DNA from: UBA1275 sp002323515
GTDB lineage: Bacteria; Bacteroidota; Rhodothermia; Balneolales; Balneolaceae
DNA length: 64,000 nucleotides
Direction: 5' to 3'
NCBI GenBank assembly: GCA_964007875.1
Contig: CAXGAH010000003.1
Location: forward strand, 99,866 to 163,865
How positions within the stretch are numbered: position 1 is the first letter of the stretch; each line of letters begins with the position of its first letter. Below the pieces are notes generated by a model. It saw only the letters and a program-made list of their open reading frames with translations, did no database searches and was not told the DNA's origin. This document shows positions 45,761-55,912 of this stretch, piece after piece. Made by a program: the position numbers and the translations under genes.

Positions 45761-46801
45761 TTAAAAAGGGCATCTAGGCCCGCTAATTAACTGAATTTCG
45801 TTAATTTCATTAGGAATAATCACTCGAGTATAGGATTGATCAAACCATTCGGTATACCACTGATCGCGAACCTGACCTCGGAGCTCCACATAAAAATGCT
45901 GCTCAGAAGCCTCATCAATGAGCACCGGATAGGCACTTGTTACGACAAGGTCTTCTAAATGACCATCGAAGTACCACGTTTCACTTTCATCGCACAAAAC
46001 AAACTCTGGTCCTGACGGCCCCTTCATATACCCTCTATACACATTAAAATTATCACGCTGAATCGTTGCGTCACGTAAAGCTTTCATCTGCGAGACCATC
46101 GTTAACACATCACTGCTTGTACTACTCATTTCGTAGGTGTCTGGGCTTAAGTACTGATATCGCCTAAAATAATTCTCCACACGGGCCTCTACATGCATCA
46201 CCCATTGATCTTCCACGGATAAGCTATCCCTTACCAACGAATCTGCTGGCTCTAAAGTCCAGATATCGGATTGATCAAACTTCTGATATACTCGTTGCCA
46301 ATCAGGTTCTTCAAACCATTCTGGTATACAATATTCGAATTGAGACGTCTCCTTTAAATCTTTGCATTCTGTTTGAATAAACCAGCGAATATTACGTTGA
46401 GGTGATTCGACATCTATGGCGGCATTTTTCTCCCAAAACAGAACATAAGTCCCCTCAATATCATCAGTTTTTTGTATCCTCAAGGCATGATAGGGGGATA
46501 TAGGCGAGCTAAAAACCACTCTAAACTCTTCCTCTTCTGCTCCTAGGGTGCCCTCATACATCGCTCCCCACCCCAGTGAATCGGCAATTTCTTGAGGAAA
46601 GGCTCGTGGGCTGCTTAATACGGTCGTTGGTAACACTACGTGCTGTACCTTGGACATTTTATGCGTACTTCCGCAGGAACTCAACATGGAAACGCTAATA
46701 AACGCGGCAAGCGCCGTGAGGATAACCGTCTTCCTATTGGTCTGTGTTATTTTTGTCCACTGAACACCACTGATCCCAGTTACTTCCATATTAATCATCA
46801 T
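45761..46801 (-). CDS. Lipoprotein of unknown function
   Basis: 346 residues. Lipobox LSSC with Cys43 follows a hydrophobic stretch (TVILTALAAFISVSML) after a long basic lead; no internal Met offers a better start than the first few codons. The mature protein is acidic, with many Trp and Tyr (WFEEPDWQRVY, ETWYFDGHLEDLVV). No family recognised. It starts two bases after the stop of the sugar-isomerase-like gene, so both are cotranscribed. Confidence 0.65.
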   Translation of the reverse strand: MMINMEVTGISGVQWTKITQTNRKTVILTALAAFISVSMLSSCGSTHKMSKVQHVVLPTTVLSSPRAFPQEIADSLGWGAMYEGTLGAEEEEFRVVFSSPISPYHALRIQKTDDIEGTYVLFWEKNAAIDVESPQRNIRWFIQTECKDLKETSQFEYCIPEWFEEPDWQRVYQKFDQSDIWTLEPADSLVRDSLSVEDQWVMHVEARVENYFRRYQYLSPDTYEMSSTSSDVLTMVSQMKALRDATIQRDNFNVYRGYMKGPSGPEFVLCDESETWYFDGHLEDLVVTSAYPVLIDEASEQHFYVELRGQVRDQWYTEWFDQSYTRVIIPNEINEIQLISGPRCPF

Positions 46802-46803
46802 CG

Positions 46804-47721
46804 CTATTTAAGAGTGCACAGCTCAATGGCTTTTGCCAGTGAGTCAAACTTGTTTTCTGCAGTGGGTATAAATTCCTGTGCCACATGGCCTGTAAATCCG
46901 GTGTCTTGTATCGCTTGCATAATAGCAGGGTAATTTAATTCTTGGCTTTGGTCTATTTCATTTCTTCCGGGTACCCCTGCCGTATGGTAGTGGGCAATAT
47001 ACGGGTGATATTTCTGAATAGTTGCGATGATATCGCCTTCCATGACCTGCATGTGGTAAATATCGTATAATAATTTAAAATGGTCTGAGCCTATTTTTTC
47101 GCACAAGCTTACACCCCAAACCGTATGATCACACTGATAATCTTTGTGGTCCACCTTTGAGTTCAACAACTCCATAACCAGTGTAATCCCATATTTTTGA
47201 GCTAGAGCGACAATGGGATCTAAGCCAATAGCACATTGTTCCATTCCCTGCTCATCTCCTGCGCCTCGCCTATTTCCAGAGAAACAAATAAGATTCTGAA
47301 TGCCTAGATCGGCCAAAACAGGAATGAGCTCACTATATTCTTTTTGTAATGCAGCATGATAAGCAGGATCATTAAACCCATTCGTTAAACTTAAGGGGAC
47401 GCTATTAGCAACGGCGCAATGTAGCCCCCTCTGCTGTACTTTTTTAATATCAGGGGGGTCCAGCAGCTCAATGGAATCAATTTTGAGCTCAATGGCAGCT
47501 TCACACAACTCTTCAAGTGGCACCGAAGAATAGGTCCACCTACAAACCGAGTGTTTATATCCCTGCTCAGAAACCCTTGAACCGCTTGTATCACTAGATG
47601 ATGTTTGCGCATTCCGCGTAAAAGCCCGAGGGGGATCTGAAAGGCTAGAAATCGTATCTTTACCCGCTTTTATACCTAGTGCGGAGACAAAAATTCCTTT
47701 AATCGCTTTTTTTCTATCCAT
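46804..47721 (-). CDS. Hydroxypyruvate isomerase-like TIM-barrel protein
   Basis: 305 residues. An N-terminal hydrophilic lead of ~55 residues precedes an AP-endonuclease-2/xylose-isomerase-like barrel: IQNLICFSGNRRG, LVMELLNSKVDH (Glu), LLYDIYHMQVMEGD (Asp/His) and GHVAQEFIPT (Glu) hold the metal-binding acids and are close to hydroxypyruvate isomerase. The substrate is likely a small sugar acid or ketose. No twin-arginine pair is seen in the lead. It is upstream of the lipoprotein gene and 29 bases downstream of lgt. Confidence 0.78.
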   Translation of the reverse strand: MDRKKAIKGIFVSALGIKAGKDTISSLSDPPRAFTRNAQTSSSDTSGSRVSEQGYKHSVCRWTYSSVPLEELCEAAIELKIDSIELLDPPDIKKVQQRGLHCAVANSVPLSLTNGFNDPAYHAALQKEYSELIPVLADLGIQNLICFSGNRRGAGDEQGMEQCAIGLDPIVALAQKYGITLVMELLNSKVDHKDYQCDHTVWGVSLCEKIGSDHFKLLYDIYHMQVMEGDIIATIQKYHPYIAHYHTAGVPGRNEIDQSQELNYPAIMQAIQDTGFTGHVAQEFIPTAENKFDSLAKAIELCTLK

Positions 47722-47750
47722 TTTTAATACCCACTTTAGCTGGTCATGAG

Positions 47751-48629
47751 TTAACTGGTCTTAAGCTGCGCTTTTTTAAGATACTTCATCAACAAGATAC
47801 CAGCAATAATCACATAGGCGAGCAAACTAAGCTGCAGATTAGTCATATTTGCAAAAGCTACCAACTCTCTGTCTCCTCTTATAAACTCAAAGGTAAAACG
47901 AAGTAACGCATAACCACCAGTATGTACATAAAATATAATGGGCGAATTTTTGTTACTCTTCCAATACTTGTTAAATAAATAAACAACCACGGCCAGAATA
48001 GCAAAATCTCCCAGCATTTCGTACAGCTGCGTCGGATGTAGAGGGGCACTCATCGTAGAGCCCGCTTCCACAAGGCCTCGTTCAAATGACCATTGCCAAG
48101 CGGAGGATGAATAGGCTAATTCTGTTTCAAACGATGGTACCCATGTACCATATCGTGGAAATTGAACCCCAAATATGCTGTTAGTGGCTGTTCCGTACGC
48201 ATCACCATTAAAAAAACAACCGATACGCCCAATTGCTTGACCTATTAAAATACCGGGTGACAACAGGGAGAAGTATTCGAAATAGTTTAATTTCTTTCTT
48301 TTTGTAAAAAAATACCCCCCCAGCATACCCCCCAAAAGTCCTCCTGTTATACTGTTGCCCGCGCCGCTTAGGCTAAACAGGATGGCTGGATTACTCAAGA
48401 ATAGATCTAGATTCCAAAACAGAAAATGAGAGAGCCGCGCGCCTAGCAAAGCTGCCAAAATAGACCAAGTCACCAAGCCTTCAAATAACTCTGTTTTGCC
48501 TCCATTGGCTTTTACCCACCTATAACAAACATATACCCCAAGACCTATCGAGATTAAAAAATAAAGACCTTCATAAAAATAGATTTGATTGAAGCCTATA
48601 TCTAAATGGATGGGAAACATGATAATCAA
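47751..48629 (-). CDS. lgt: Prolipoprotein diacylglyceryl transferase
   Basis: 292 residues with about seven membrane helices. GQAIGRIGCFFNGDAYG near 133-149 is the Lgt signature including the essential Arg, and HPTQLYEMLGD plus LRFTFEFIRGDRE match family blocks. It adds diacylglycerol to the lipobox cysteine, the first step in making the many lipoproteins seen in this window. M1 and M4 (MFPIHLDIG) are both possible starts. It is followed by the isomerase-like gene. Confidence 0.95.
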   Translation of the reverse strand: MIIMFPIHLDIGFNQIYFYEGLYFLISIGLGVYVCYRWVKANGGKTELFEGLVTWSILAALLGARLSHFLFWNLDLFLSNPAILFSLSGAGNSITGGLLGGMLGGYFFTKRKKLNYFEYFSLLSPGILIGQAIGRIGCFFNGDAYGTATNSIFGVQFPRYGTWVPSFETELAYSSSAWQWSFERGLVEAGSTMSAPLHPTQLYEMLGDFAILAVVVYLFNKYWKSNKNSPIIFYVHTGGYALLRFTFEFIRGDRELVAFANMTNLQLSLLAYVIIAGILLMKYLKKAQLKTS

Positions 48630-48763
48630 AGGTTAGTTATGGCGCTACGTTTATGACTGCTTTTTTTGTACTTCCTTAATAATACTGAAAGCTCATTTAT
48701 GATGGTATTATCAATTTAAAAGGATTCGCGTTCTAATGAATCCACCTAAATACACCAATTATT

Positions 48764-51706
48764 CTATAATAGCTGCCCTAGTGCTTTCAAATGGTCTTTT
48801 AAGAAGCGGCCTGTATGACTATCACTCGTAGCCATTATTTCTTCAGGTGTTCCCTGCGCTACCACTTGTCCACCTCTAAATCCACCATCTGGGCCTACAT
48901 CTATGAGCCAGTCCGCGCTCTTAATGACGTCGAGATTATGCTCGATAATAATTACCGAGTGCCCGGCCTCAACTAATTCGTTGAAGGCTTTGAGTAACTT
49001 TGCAACATCATCAAAATGAAGGCCAGTGGTTGGTTCGTCAAAGAAATAAACGGTATGTTCGTGACTTGTTTTGGTTAAAAACCGAGCCAATTTGACCCGC
49101 TGAGCTTCTCCGCCGGAAAGAGTGGTTGCACTTTGGCCTAAAGTAAGGTATCCTAACCCCACTTTTTCTAGAGGTTCTAGTTTTTTTACAATATTTGACT
49201 CGTCCACAAAAAACTCAATAGCTTCTGATATAGGCATGTTTAAAACCTGCTCGACGCTTTTACCTCGGTAGAGTACCTGTAAAATATCCTTCCTGAATCG
49301 AGTACCATTGCACTCCTCACAAATGAGTTCTATGTCTGCCATGAATTGCATTTCAATCTTTTGAACGCCTTCACCCTGGCAACTTTCGCACCGACCACCT
49401 GGCACGTTAAAGCTAAAATGACCAGGAGTATAGCCCATTATTTTAGCTTGTCTAGTGCTTGCAAAAACATCTCGTATACCGTCGAAAGCCTTCGTATAGG
49501 TAGCCGGGTTTGATCGAGAAGATCGCCCAATTGGGGATTGATCGACCATTTCAACATGATGAACCCTTCCCATGCCTGTTAAAGATCGGTGGCGCCCCAC
49601 TGATTCGTTATAATTGCCAAAATGCTTTTTTATCCCTTTATACACTGTATCGTGCACAAGGGTTGATTTTCCTGAACCTGAAACCCCGGTTACTACCAGC
49701 AATAACCCAAGTGGTATGTTCACATCCACATTTTTCAGATTATGCTCGCTTGCTCCCTTCAATTCTAAGAAATGACCTGAGCCTGAGCGTCGTTGAGCGG
49801 GTATGGGGATGAGCGCTTGACCACTCAAATAACGGCCCGTTAAGGTTGGCGCCTCTAGTAATTGAGGGTATGCCCCTTCAAAAACCACTTCACCCCCATG
49901 AACCCCAGCAAATGGCCCAATATCAATAATATGATCTGCCGCTCGCATCATTTCACAGTCATGCTCAACTACAAGTACCGTGTTTCCAATGTCTCGAAGA
50001 GATTCTAGAATCTTAATGAGTCGGTCATTATCCCTGGGATGCAAGCCTATGGTTGGCTCATCGAGCACATATAAACTACCTATTAAAGAACTTCCCAAAG
50101 CGTTTGCTAAGCTTATTCGTTGCGACTCTCCACCGCTTAAGGTATTGGCTAGCCGGTCAAGAGTAAGATAATCTAGGCCAACCTCAACCAAATATTTAAG
50201 TCGTTTTTTTATCTCGTATACCAATTGTCCAGCAACACCTAGTTCGAATTCACTTAGCTTAAGTTCATCAAAATACTTCTTGGCATGACCAATGGTTAAT
50301 TCAGAGACCTCACCAAGATGCATCTCACCCACTCGTACATACTGTGCATCTTTTCGAATACGATACCCTTCACATTCTGAGCAACGACTATATCCTCTAT
50401 AACGAGCATACAGCACGCGCATATGTACTTTATAGTTTTGTGATCGTACCTGATCAAAGAAGGCGTGAATACCAATGTACTCATCCTTTCCTTTCCATAG
50501 TGCTCGCTTAACCTCTTTTGGTAGCTCCCGGTAAGGGAGATCAATAGACCACCGTTCACGCGCAGCCACACGGATTAAGTCACGTAAATGCTGAGAAAAT
50601 TTAGGAGAGTCAAAAGGCGCGATGGTATTGTTTCTAATGCTTTTCTCGTGATCAGGTATGACAAGATTTTCATCTATCCCAGCCACCCGGCCAAAGCCTT
50701 CGCATTTAGAACAAGCACCAAATGGATTGTTGAATGAGAACATTTGTGGCGTTGGCTCAACAAACTCCATACCATCCCGCTCAAAACGTTCACTAAAGGG
50801 CTGTTCCTGTTCCCCCCGAACCTTGATAGAGCCTTTACCCAGGCCTTGCCTAAATGCGGTTTCAAGGGAATCTGCCATGCGAGATCTAGTGGTATCATCA
50901 GATTTATTGACCAGTCGATCGACCAATACTCTATAATCACTAGGGCGGTGATTATTGGGTAAAACTAGATGATCATTTTTCTTTTGTGAAGTAGCTTTTT
51001 TCGTTGCTTTAGCTGATTTTATCTCTATCTTTTTTCCTGTTTCCTCCCCCTCACCCTCTATTTGGGATGGTAGAATTAAGGTGGTTAAATCCAATACTTC
51101 TTCTGTGGCTATGTGCAATAGACGAGTAAAACCTTTTTCCTTCAGTATTTTTAACTCATCGCTAATAGAATGACTGCCGTGCTCAGGAATGGGATAAAGT
51201 ACATAGAATCGAGCGCCTTCCTCAAGATGTACCTCAATATAATTAACTACATCTCCTGGTGTATCTTTTGTGACTAATTCACCCGATTTCGGACTATAGG
51301 TCTTTCCGATGCGCGCAAATAATAAGCGCAGATAATCATAAATTTCAGTGGTCGTTCCAACCGTTGAGCGAGGATTGGATGAGGTGGTTTTTTGTTGAAT
51401 GGCCATGGCTGGAGAGATACCATGAATATGATCTACTTCCGGCTTATCCATCCTTTCGAGGAATTGCCGAGCATAACTAGATAGGCTTTCAACATACCGT
51501 CTTTGGCCTTCGGCGTAAATAGTATCAAAAGCTAAACTAGACTTTCCAGAGCCGGAAACTCCGGTTATAACCGTTAGACTATTCCGAGGGATTTGAACCT
51601 CGATATTCTTCAGATTATGAGTTCGCGCACCTTGAACTACGATAGGGCGGAACTTCTGTCGCTTATCTTTCTTTTGGATTGTATGTTCCGTGGCTTGTTT
51701 AGACAC
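48764..51706 (-). CDS. uvrA: Excinuclease ABC subunit A
   Basis: 980 residues, the usual two-ATPase UvrA. First Walker A GVSGSGKSSLAF near 49-60; second GVSGSGKSTLVHDT near 675; two ABC signatures (NTLSGGESQRISLANALG, TTLSGGEAQRVKLARFL) and Walker B LYVLDEPTIGLHPRD. Zinc-binding CxxC pairs lie at CSKCEGFGR/CSECEGYR and CESCQGEG/CEECNGTR. It finds bulky lesions with UvrB. A charged Lys/Glu-rich insert (EGEGEETGKKIEIKSAK) is near residue 220. Single-gene unit. Confidence 0.97.
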   Translation of the reverse strand: MSKQATEHTIQKKDKRQKFRPIVVQGARTHNLKNIEVQIPRNSLTVITGVSGSGKSSLAFDTIYAEGQRRYVESLSSYARQFLERMDKPEVDHIHGISPAMAIQQKTTSSNPRSTVGTTTEIYDYLRLLFARIGKTYSPKSGELVTKDTPGDVVNYIEVHLEEGARFYVLYPIPEHGSHSISDELKILKEKGFTRLLHIATEEVLDLTTLILPSQIEGEGEETGKKIEIKSAKATKKATSQKKNDHLVLPNNHRPSDYRVLVDRLVNKSDDTTRSRMADSLETAFRQGLGKGSIKVRGEQEQPFSERFERDGMEFVEPTPQMFSFNNPFGACSKCEGFGRVAGIDENLVIPDHEKSIRNNTIAPFDSPKFSQHLRDLIRVAARERWSIDLPYRELPKEVKRALWKGKDEYIGIHAFFDQVRSQNYKVHMRVLYARYRGYSRCSECEGYRIRKDAQYVRVGEMHLGEVSELTIGHAKKYFDELKLSEFELGVAGQLVYEIKKRLKYLVEVGLDYLTLDRLANTLSGGESQRISLANALGSSLIGSLYVLDEPTIGLHPRDNDRLIKILESLRDIGNTVLVVEHDCEMMRAADHIIDIGPFAGVHGGEVVFEGAYPQLLEAPTLTGRYLSGQALIPIPAQRRSGSGHFLELKGASEHNLKNVDVNIPLGLLLVVTGVSGSGKSTLVHDTVYKGIKKHFGNYNESVGRHRSLTGMGRVHHVEMVDQSPIGRSSRSNPATYTKAFDGIRDVFASTRQAKIMGYTPGHFSFNVPGGRCESCQGEGVQKIEMQFMADIELICEECNGTRFRKDILQVLYRGKSVEQVLNMPISEAIEFFVDESNIVKKLEPLEKVGLGYLTLGQSATTLSGGEAQRVKLARFLTKTSHEHTVYFFDEPTTGLHFDDVAKLLKAFNELVEAGHSVIIIEHNLDVIKSADWLIDVGPDGGFRGGQVVAQGTPEEIMATSDSHTGRFLKDHLKALGQLL

Positions 51707-51953
51707 TCGCTCTCGTTCACTCCTGATAATATGCTAATTAGTCAATCCTGAAAGATAGCATTTTCATTGCCCTTATCTAAGCTGTTTATCGGTATTTTAT
51801 TTTGCTTTTTTCTGTATTTCCAGTCAAAATGAACCCACTATTCTCCATCCGACTCTAAAAATAAGGCCTAGCTTTCACGCAAATCCCGCAAGGGTATGTG
51901 GTTATTTCTTAACCGCTCAAATACCAAAGGTATGGGATGTGAGTAACGATTGT

Positions 51954-52217
51954 TCAAGCCTGCTGATCTGACCACATAATTTGCTCTAACCAATCTTCCT
52001 GAACTAAGCTTGGCGCCCCCTTTATCTCAACAGAGTCTGAATGGTCTATCTCGGGCGCTGCTTGTGTGGTATAAGCCCAAATCTGTATCGGCCGTGCAAG
52101 GCGCTTACTAAACGCTAGCTCTGACTCAAGGGCTCGCATCTTATTTGTACGTATGGTGTATCGATATGCTTGCTTATTTTTGGTTGGGACCACCTCCATT
52201 ATTTCACCTTCTACCAC
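51954..52217 (-). CDS. Hypothetical protein, 87 residues
   Basis: Not recognised. The chosen start is GTG 52217, three bases after the stop of the small membrane protein upstream; ATG 52199 (MEVVPTKNK) is an alternative. The sequence is soluble-looking, with alternating charged strands (YRYTIRTNKMRALESELAF) and an acidic C-terminus with two Trp. Real because of its tight coupling to the gene before it; otherwise weakly supported. About 250 bases with no recognised feature separate it from uvrA. Confidence 0.45.
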   Translation of the reverse strand: MVEGEIMEVVPTKNKQAYRYTIRTNKMRALESELAFSKRLARPIQIWAYTTQAAPEIDHSDSVEIKGAPSLVQEDWLEQIMWSDQQA

Positions 52218-52220
52218 GCT

Positions 52221-52451
52221 TCACGTTCCTTCTCGTAACTGCTGTTGGCCTAAGGCATATACTTCCGCTTCGATTTGGTCCTTTAATAGGTATGAGGTGA
52301 TGAGTATTTGAGCGGCCAATACAATCAGCACTGCTCCCATGCCTGCATGCATCGCTTTTTTATCCATCACTAAAGAATGGAGGGCCCATTTATGCAGGGC
52401 TACACCAAGCATATATAACAGTAGAATCCTAAGCGCTGGTTGGGTATTCAT
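52221..52451 (-). CDS. Small membrane protein, 76 residues
   Basis: Two hydrophobic helices (about 7-24 LRILLLYMLGVALHKWAL, and 36-56 AGMGAVLIVLAAQILITSYLL) followed by a charged amphipathic tail (KDQIEAEVYALGQQQLREG). No family recognised. It forms a two-gene unit with the 87-residue protein downstream and is divergent from the Gfo/Idh/MocA gene. Cysteine-free; probably inserted in the inner membrane. Confidence 0.5.
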   Translation of the reverse strand: MNTQPALRILLLYMLGVALHKWALHSLVMDKKAMHAGMGAVLIVLAAQILITSYLLKDQIEAEVYALGQQQLREGT

Positions 52452-52700
52452 TTCTTTCTATACTTCGGTAACAAAATGAGTTTGGTATCACTCAATCTGT
52501 TGAGATTTGCTGATTTTGCTTTGTTGACGCAGCTTTATAGTCGTTTTTTGAGCTTTGTTTGCATTAACTAGTAGACCTTAGCCGTAGATTGGCCTTACGT
52601 TAAATTTTGTTCGCCTGGATAGTATTACTGATTTGGTCGTGGTGATTGATGCTAATTTTTGCGTAATTCCATGCATCTAACTTTAATAAACGTTACGGCT

Positions 52701-54149
52701 ATGAAGAGAAAAGATTTTTTAACGAGGGTTGGTTTAGCAGGCGCTGGATTTAGTATTGTTCCTCGTCATGTATTGGGTGGCAAGGGTTTCACTGCGCCTA
52801 GCGATACCTTATATATTGGGGCTATCGGGGCAGGTGGAAGGGGAAATGACAACCTCCGTCAACTAGCTCTACATCCAAATGTAAAAGTATCTCATCTGTG
52901 CGACGTGGACCAACGTATGGTAAGCCGCGCAAAGGAGGCCTATCCAAATGCGCCTTTTTATAAGGATTACCGAAAAATGCTGGATTCGCATGAATCCGAA
53001 ATAGATGCCATGGTCGTGTCTACTCCAGACCATAACCATGCGGTACAAACGATGGCGGCCATCCAGCGAGGCATGCATGTATATGTTGAAAAACCCTTAA
53101 CACATGATATCTATGAGGCCAGGATGCTGACGGAGGCTGCAAAAAAACATAAAGTTGTCACACAAATGGGTAATTACGGGTCTTCAGGTGACGGGGTTCG
53201 GCAAATGAAAGAATGGTTACAAGCAGGTATTATTGGGCAAGCGCATACCGTCTATGTTTGGACTAATCGCCCTGTTTGGCCCCAGGGAATTAGTTGGCCG
53301 ACAAGTCCTGCGCCAGTACCCCAGGGATTGGACTGGGACTTATGGTTGGGTACGGCACCATACAAAGAATATATGGAAGGGCTCGCTCCCTTTAATTGGA
53401 GGGGGTGGTCGGATTATGGAACCGGCGCGCTCGGAGACATGGGGTGCCATTTAATGGAAACTCCGTTTAATATTCTTAATCTTGGCTACCCAGACCGAGT
53501 TGAATGTAGTGTTGGAGCGGTGTATGTTGACGAATTCCGGCGCGGTGAATTTCCTGATGGATTTCCACCTTCTTCTCATGTGGTCTTACGCTTCCCTTAT
53601 CAAAATGGTGATTTTATAAAAATGCATTGGATGGACGGGGGTATTCAGCCTGCTAGACCTGAAGAATTGGAACCTGATGAACTCATGGGTGATGGGGGTA
53701 ACGGGATAATTATTATCGGGGAGCGCGGTAAAATGATGTGCGACACCTATGGTCAAAACGCTCGTCTTCTCCCTACTAGGTTAAATGACCACGTGCAAGT
53801 GCCCCAAACGCTACCCCGTGTTCCTGAAGGACATCATCATCAATGGGTAAATGCTTGTTTAGCGGGATATGGCGAGCATGAGTTGAGTTCCTCTTTTGAC
53901 ATCGCAGGACCACTAACCGAAAGCGTACTGATGGGAAATTTGGCTATACGAAGTTACGATTATAAAGAAGAATACAAGGAAACATACACCGAAGATGGGG
54001 TAGAGATGGAGAGGATACGCACTCGCTACCCGGGTCGGGGCATTCAACTTTTATGGGACGGTCCGACCATGAAGGTAACCAACTTCGAACCAGCTAATGC
54101 CTTTGTCCGTAGAAAATATCGAGAAGGATGGGGTTCAGGAGCGCTTTAG
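52701..54149 (+). CDS. Gfo/Idh/MocA-family oxidoreductase, probably exported
   Basis: 482 residues from ATG 52701; the ATG at 52659 adds 14 unlikely residues before MKRKDFL. The start KRKDFLTRVGLAGAGFSIVP looks like a Tat-type leader (KR in place of RR). The NAD-binding fold shows IGAIGAGGRG near 40, VVSTPDHNHA and VEKPLTHD, then a C-terminal domain with WDLWLGTAP and GTGALGDMGCH, typical of periplasmic Bacteroidota members acting on sugars. Substrate unknown. Its last four bases overlap the convergent sugar dehydrogenase gene. Confidence 0.85.
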   Translation: MKRKDFLTRVGLAGAGFSIVPRHVLGGKGFTAPSDTLYIGAIGAGGRGNDNLRQLALHPNVKVSHLCDVDQRMVSRAKEAYPNAPFYKDYRKMLDSHESEIDAMVVSTPDHNHAVQTMAAIQRGMHVYVEKPLTHDIYEARMLTEAAKKHKVVTQMGNYGSSGDGVRQMKEWLQAGIIGQAHTVYVWTNRPVWPQGISWPTSPAPVPQGLDWDLWLGTAPYKEYMEGLAPFNWRGWSDYGTGALGDMGCHLMETPFNILNLGYPDRVECSVGAVYVDEFRRGEFPDGFPPSSHVVLRFPYQNGDFIKMHWMDGGIQPARPEELEPDELMGDGGNGIIIIGERGKMMCDTYGQNARLLPTRLNDHVQVPQTLPRVPEGHHHQWVNACLAGYGEHELSSSFDIAGPLTESVLMGNLAIRSYDYKEEYKETYTEDGVEMERIRTRYPGRGIQLLWDGPTMKVTNFEPANAFVRRKYREGWGSGAL

Positions 54150-55261
54150 ACTCCCTCTACCCGGAAAATTCCTTGGCCTGTAACACCCACGTAGATATAC
54201 CCATCGGGTCCTTGTTTAATACTACGCACACGGCCTATTCCTTGAAGCACTTCAGTTCGTGATATAACGGTGTTGCCATTGAGTTGCAGTAATTCTACCA
54301 ATCCAAATTTTAGGGAACCAACCAATAAGTGCCCTTTCCAATCGGGGTATCGATCGCTGGTTACAAAGGTCATCCCTGAGGGGGCAATGGATGGAACCCA
54401 ATATTGAATGGGCTGTTGCATACCCTCTCGAACGGAATCCTCAGCAAAAGGAGTTCCATTGTAATTTATTCCATAGCTTATTACGGGCCAACCATAATTC
54501 TTACCTGGGTGTATGATATTCAGCTCATCGCCTCCACGCGGTCCGTGTTCATGCGCCCACATTTGACCCGTCACCGGGTGCCGCTCCATTCCTTGCTGGT
54601 TTCGATGGCCATATGAATAAACCGCCTGAATGGCGTTAGCCTGTCCTACAAAGGGGTTGTCTTGGGGTATACTTCCATCGTCATTTATTCGATAGACTTT
54701 TCCACCGTCTATAGAAAGGCTTTGAGGATTTATATCTCTATTCCCACGATCTCCAATGGTAAAATAGAGCGTTCCGTTGGTTCCAAACTCGAGTCGACTG
54801 CCATAATGTACGCCTCTTTTGCTATTTGGTGTGGCTTTATAGAGTGTTTCTATCTGCTCTAAGCCATTTTCCCTTAATTTTGCGCGGATAATTTTGGTGT
54901 TCGCGCCCTCACCATCTCCCGCGGTGGATGAATAGCTAAAATATATCCATCCGTTTTCTGCATGATTAGGATGTGTCTGAACATCTAAAAATCCTCCTTG
55001 ACGCTCAGGATAGAGGTCCCCAAGTACCTCGGTATATTCCGCGACTATTTCGCCTTCCCGCAGCACGTATAAAATTCCTGATCGATCAGTAACTAATAGC
55101 TCACCGCTAGATAACCAATCCATTCCCCATGGCACTTCTATGCCGCTTACATAACTGGTGAAGGTATAATCATTTTGTGCTTGGGGGGTGGAAGTAGCCG
55201 CACATGACAACCAAAATAAAAGAGCAAAACCCAGAGGGTAAAAAGTAGATTGTTTAAACAT
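54146..55261 (-). CDS. PQQ-dependent sugar dehydrogenase family lipoprotein
   Basis: 371 residues. Lipobox LSCA with Cys20 makes it a membrane-anchored periplasmic protein. The six-bladed propeller shows GLEVPWG-like GIEVPWGMDWL at the start, GGFLDVQTHPNH, YGHRNQQGMERHP, HEHGPRGGDELN and SIKQGPDGYIYV, as in soluble-type glucose/sorbosone dehydrogenases. It oxidises aldose sugars using pyrroloquinoline quinone; PQQ synthesis genes are not in the window. Converges on the Gfo/Idh/MocA gene. Confidence 0.88.
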   Translation of the reverse strand: MFKQSTFYPLGFALLFWLSCAATSTPQAQNDYTFTSYVSGIEVPWGMDWLSSGELLVTDRSGILYVLREGEIVAEYTEVLGDLYPERQGGFLDVQTHPNHAENGWIYFSYSSTAGDGEGANTKIIRAKLRENGLEQIETLYKATPNSKRGVHYGSRLEFGTNGTLYFTIGDRGNRDINPQSLSIDGGKVYRINDDGSIPQDNPFVGQANAIQAVYSYGHRNQQGMERHPVTGQMWAHEHGPRGGDELNIIHPGKNYGWPVISYGINYNGTPFAEDSVREGMQQPIQYWVPSIAPSGMTFVTSDRYPDWKGHLLVGSLKFGLVELLQLNGNTVISRTEVLQGIGRVRSIKQGPDGYIYVGVTGQGIFRVEGV

Positions 55262-55368
55262 AACGGTGATGGTTAAGAATGGTTTGATGGATAATCTACG
55301 ATAGAATTGACTTAATTATTGAACATTTCTATCGGGTTTATGCACATGTTCCCGCGTCATGGCTGTAC

Positions 55369-55827
55369 TTAACGATAAAGGAACTGCCGAAGTTCATCGG
55401 TATTCATAAACCCAGTACGCCGCTTTAATTGATTGCCATTTGGATCTAATATTAAGGTGCCTGGAAAGACATAAATTCCCTGCTGTTGAGTCCACGTTCT
55501 AGAGCTAAGTTCCTGCCCCCGGAAACGTACTGGTTGATCGGCATTTCCATTCACTTTTACAGGGATGTATCCCGCGTCCAAGACCGCCCGTACCGTGGTA
55601 TCTGGGTATACTTCCCGCTCCATGGCTCGACAGTATTTACACCCATCTTCATATACATCAACCAGGACTAGCTTATCAGAATCTCTAGCTTCTTGCAATC
55701 CTACGTCCAAGCTACGCCAGTCAGGTGCGTTTTGAATTTCTACTGGGGTAGTTTTCTGTATAGCATTGTATACAAATACACCTAAAAATGCCCCTAAAAC
55801 AATGGCGATAATGGATTTTTTAGACAT
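55369..55827 (-). CDS. Membrane-anchored thioredoxin-fold protein
   Basis: 152 residues. An uncleaved-looking N-terminal helix (5-21, SIIAIVLGAFLGVFVY) puts the domain in the periplasm. The redox motif is CKYC at 63-66 in LVDVYEDGCKYCRAME, and FPGTLILDPNG supplies the cis-proline region. It resembles the thiol:disulfide interchange (DUF255/DsbD-gamma-like) group. Role probably in disulfide or cofactor maturation; partner unknown. Divergent from the small HTH operon. Confidence 0.82.
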   Translation of the reverse strand: MSKKSIIAIVLGAFLGVFVYNAIQKTTPVEIQNAPDWRSLDVGLQEARDSDKLVLVDVYEDGCKYCRAMEREVYPDTTVRAVLDAGYIPVKVNGNADQPVRFRGQELSSRTWTQQQGIYVFPGTLILDPNGNQLKRRTGFMNTDELRQFLYR

Positions 55828-55912
55828 TACAATCTTTGCTTAACCTCAATTTTATCTAATTTTAATAGTATCTTTAGCACAACTAATAGTACAAAATATG
55901 GGCATTTGATAC

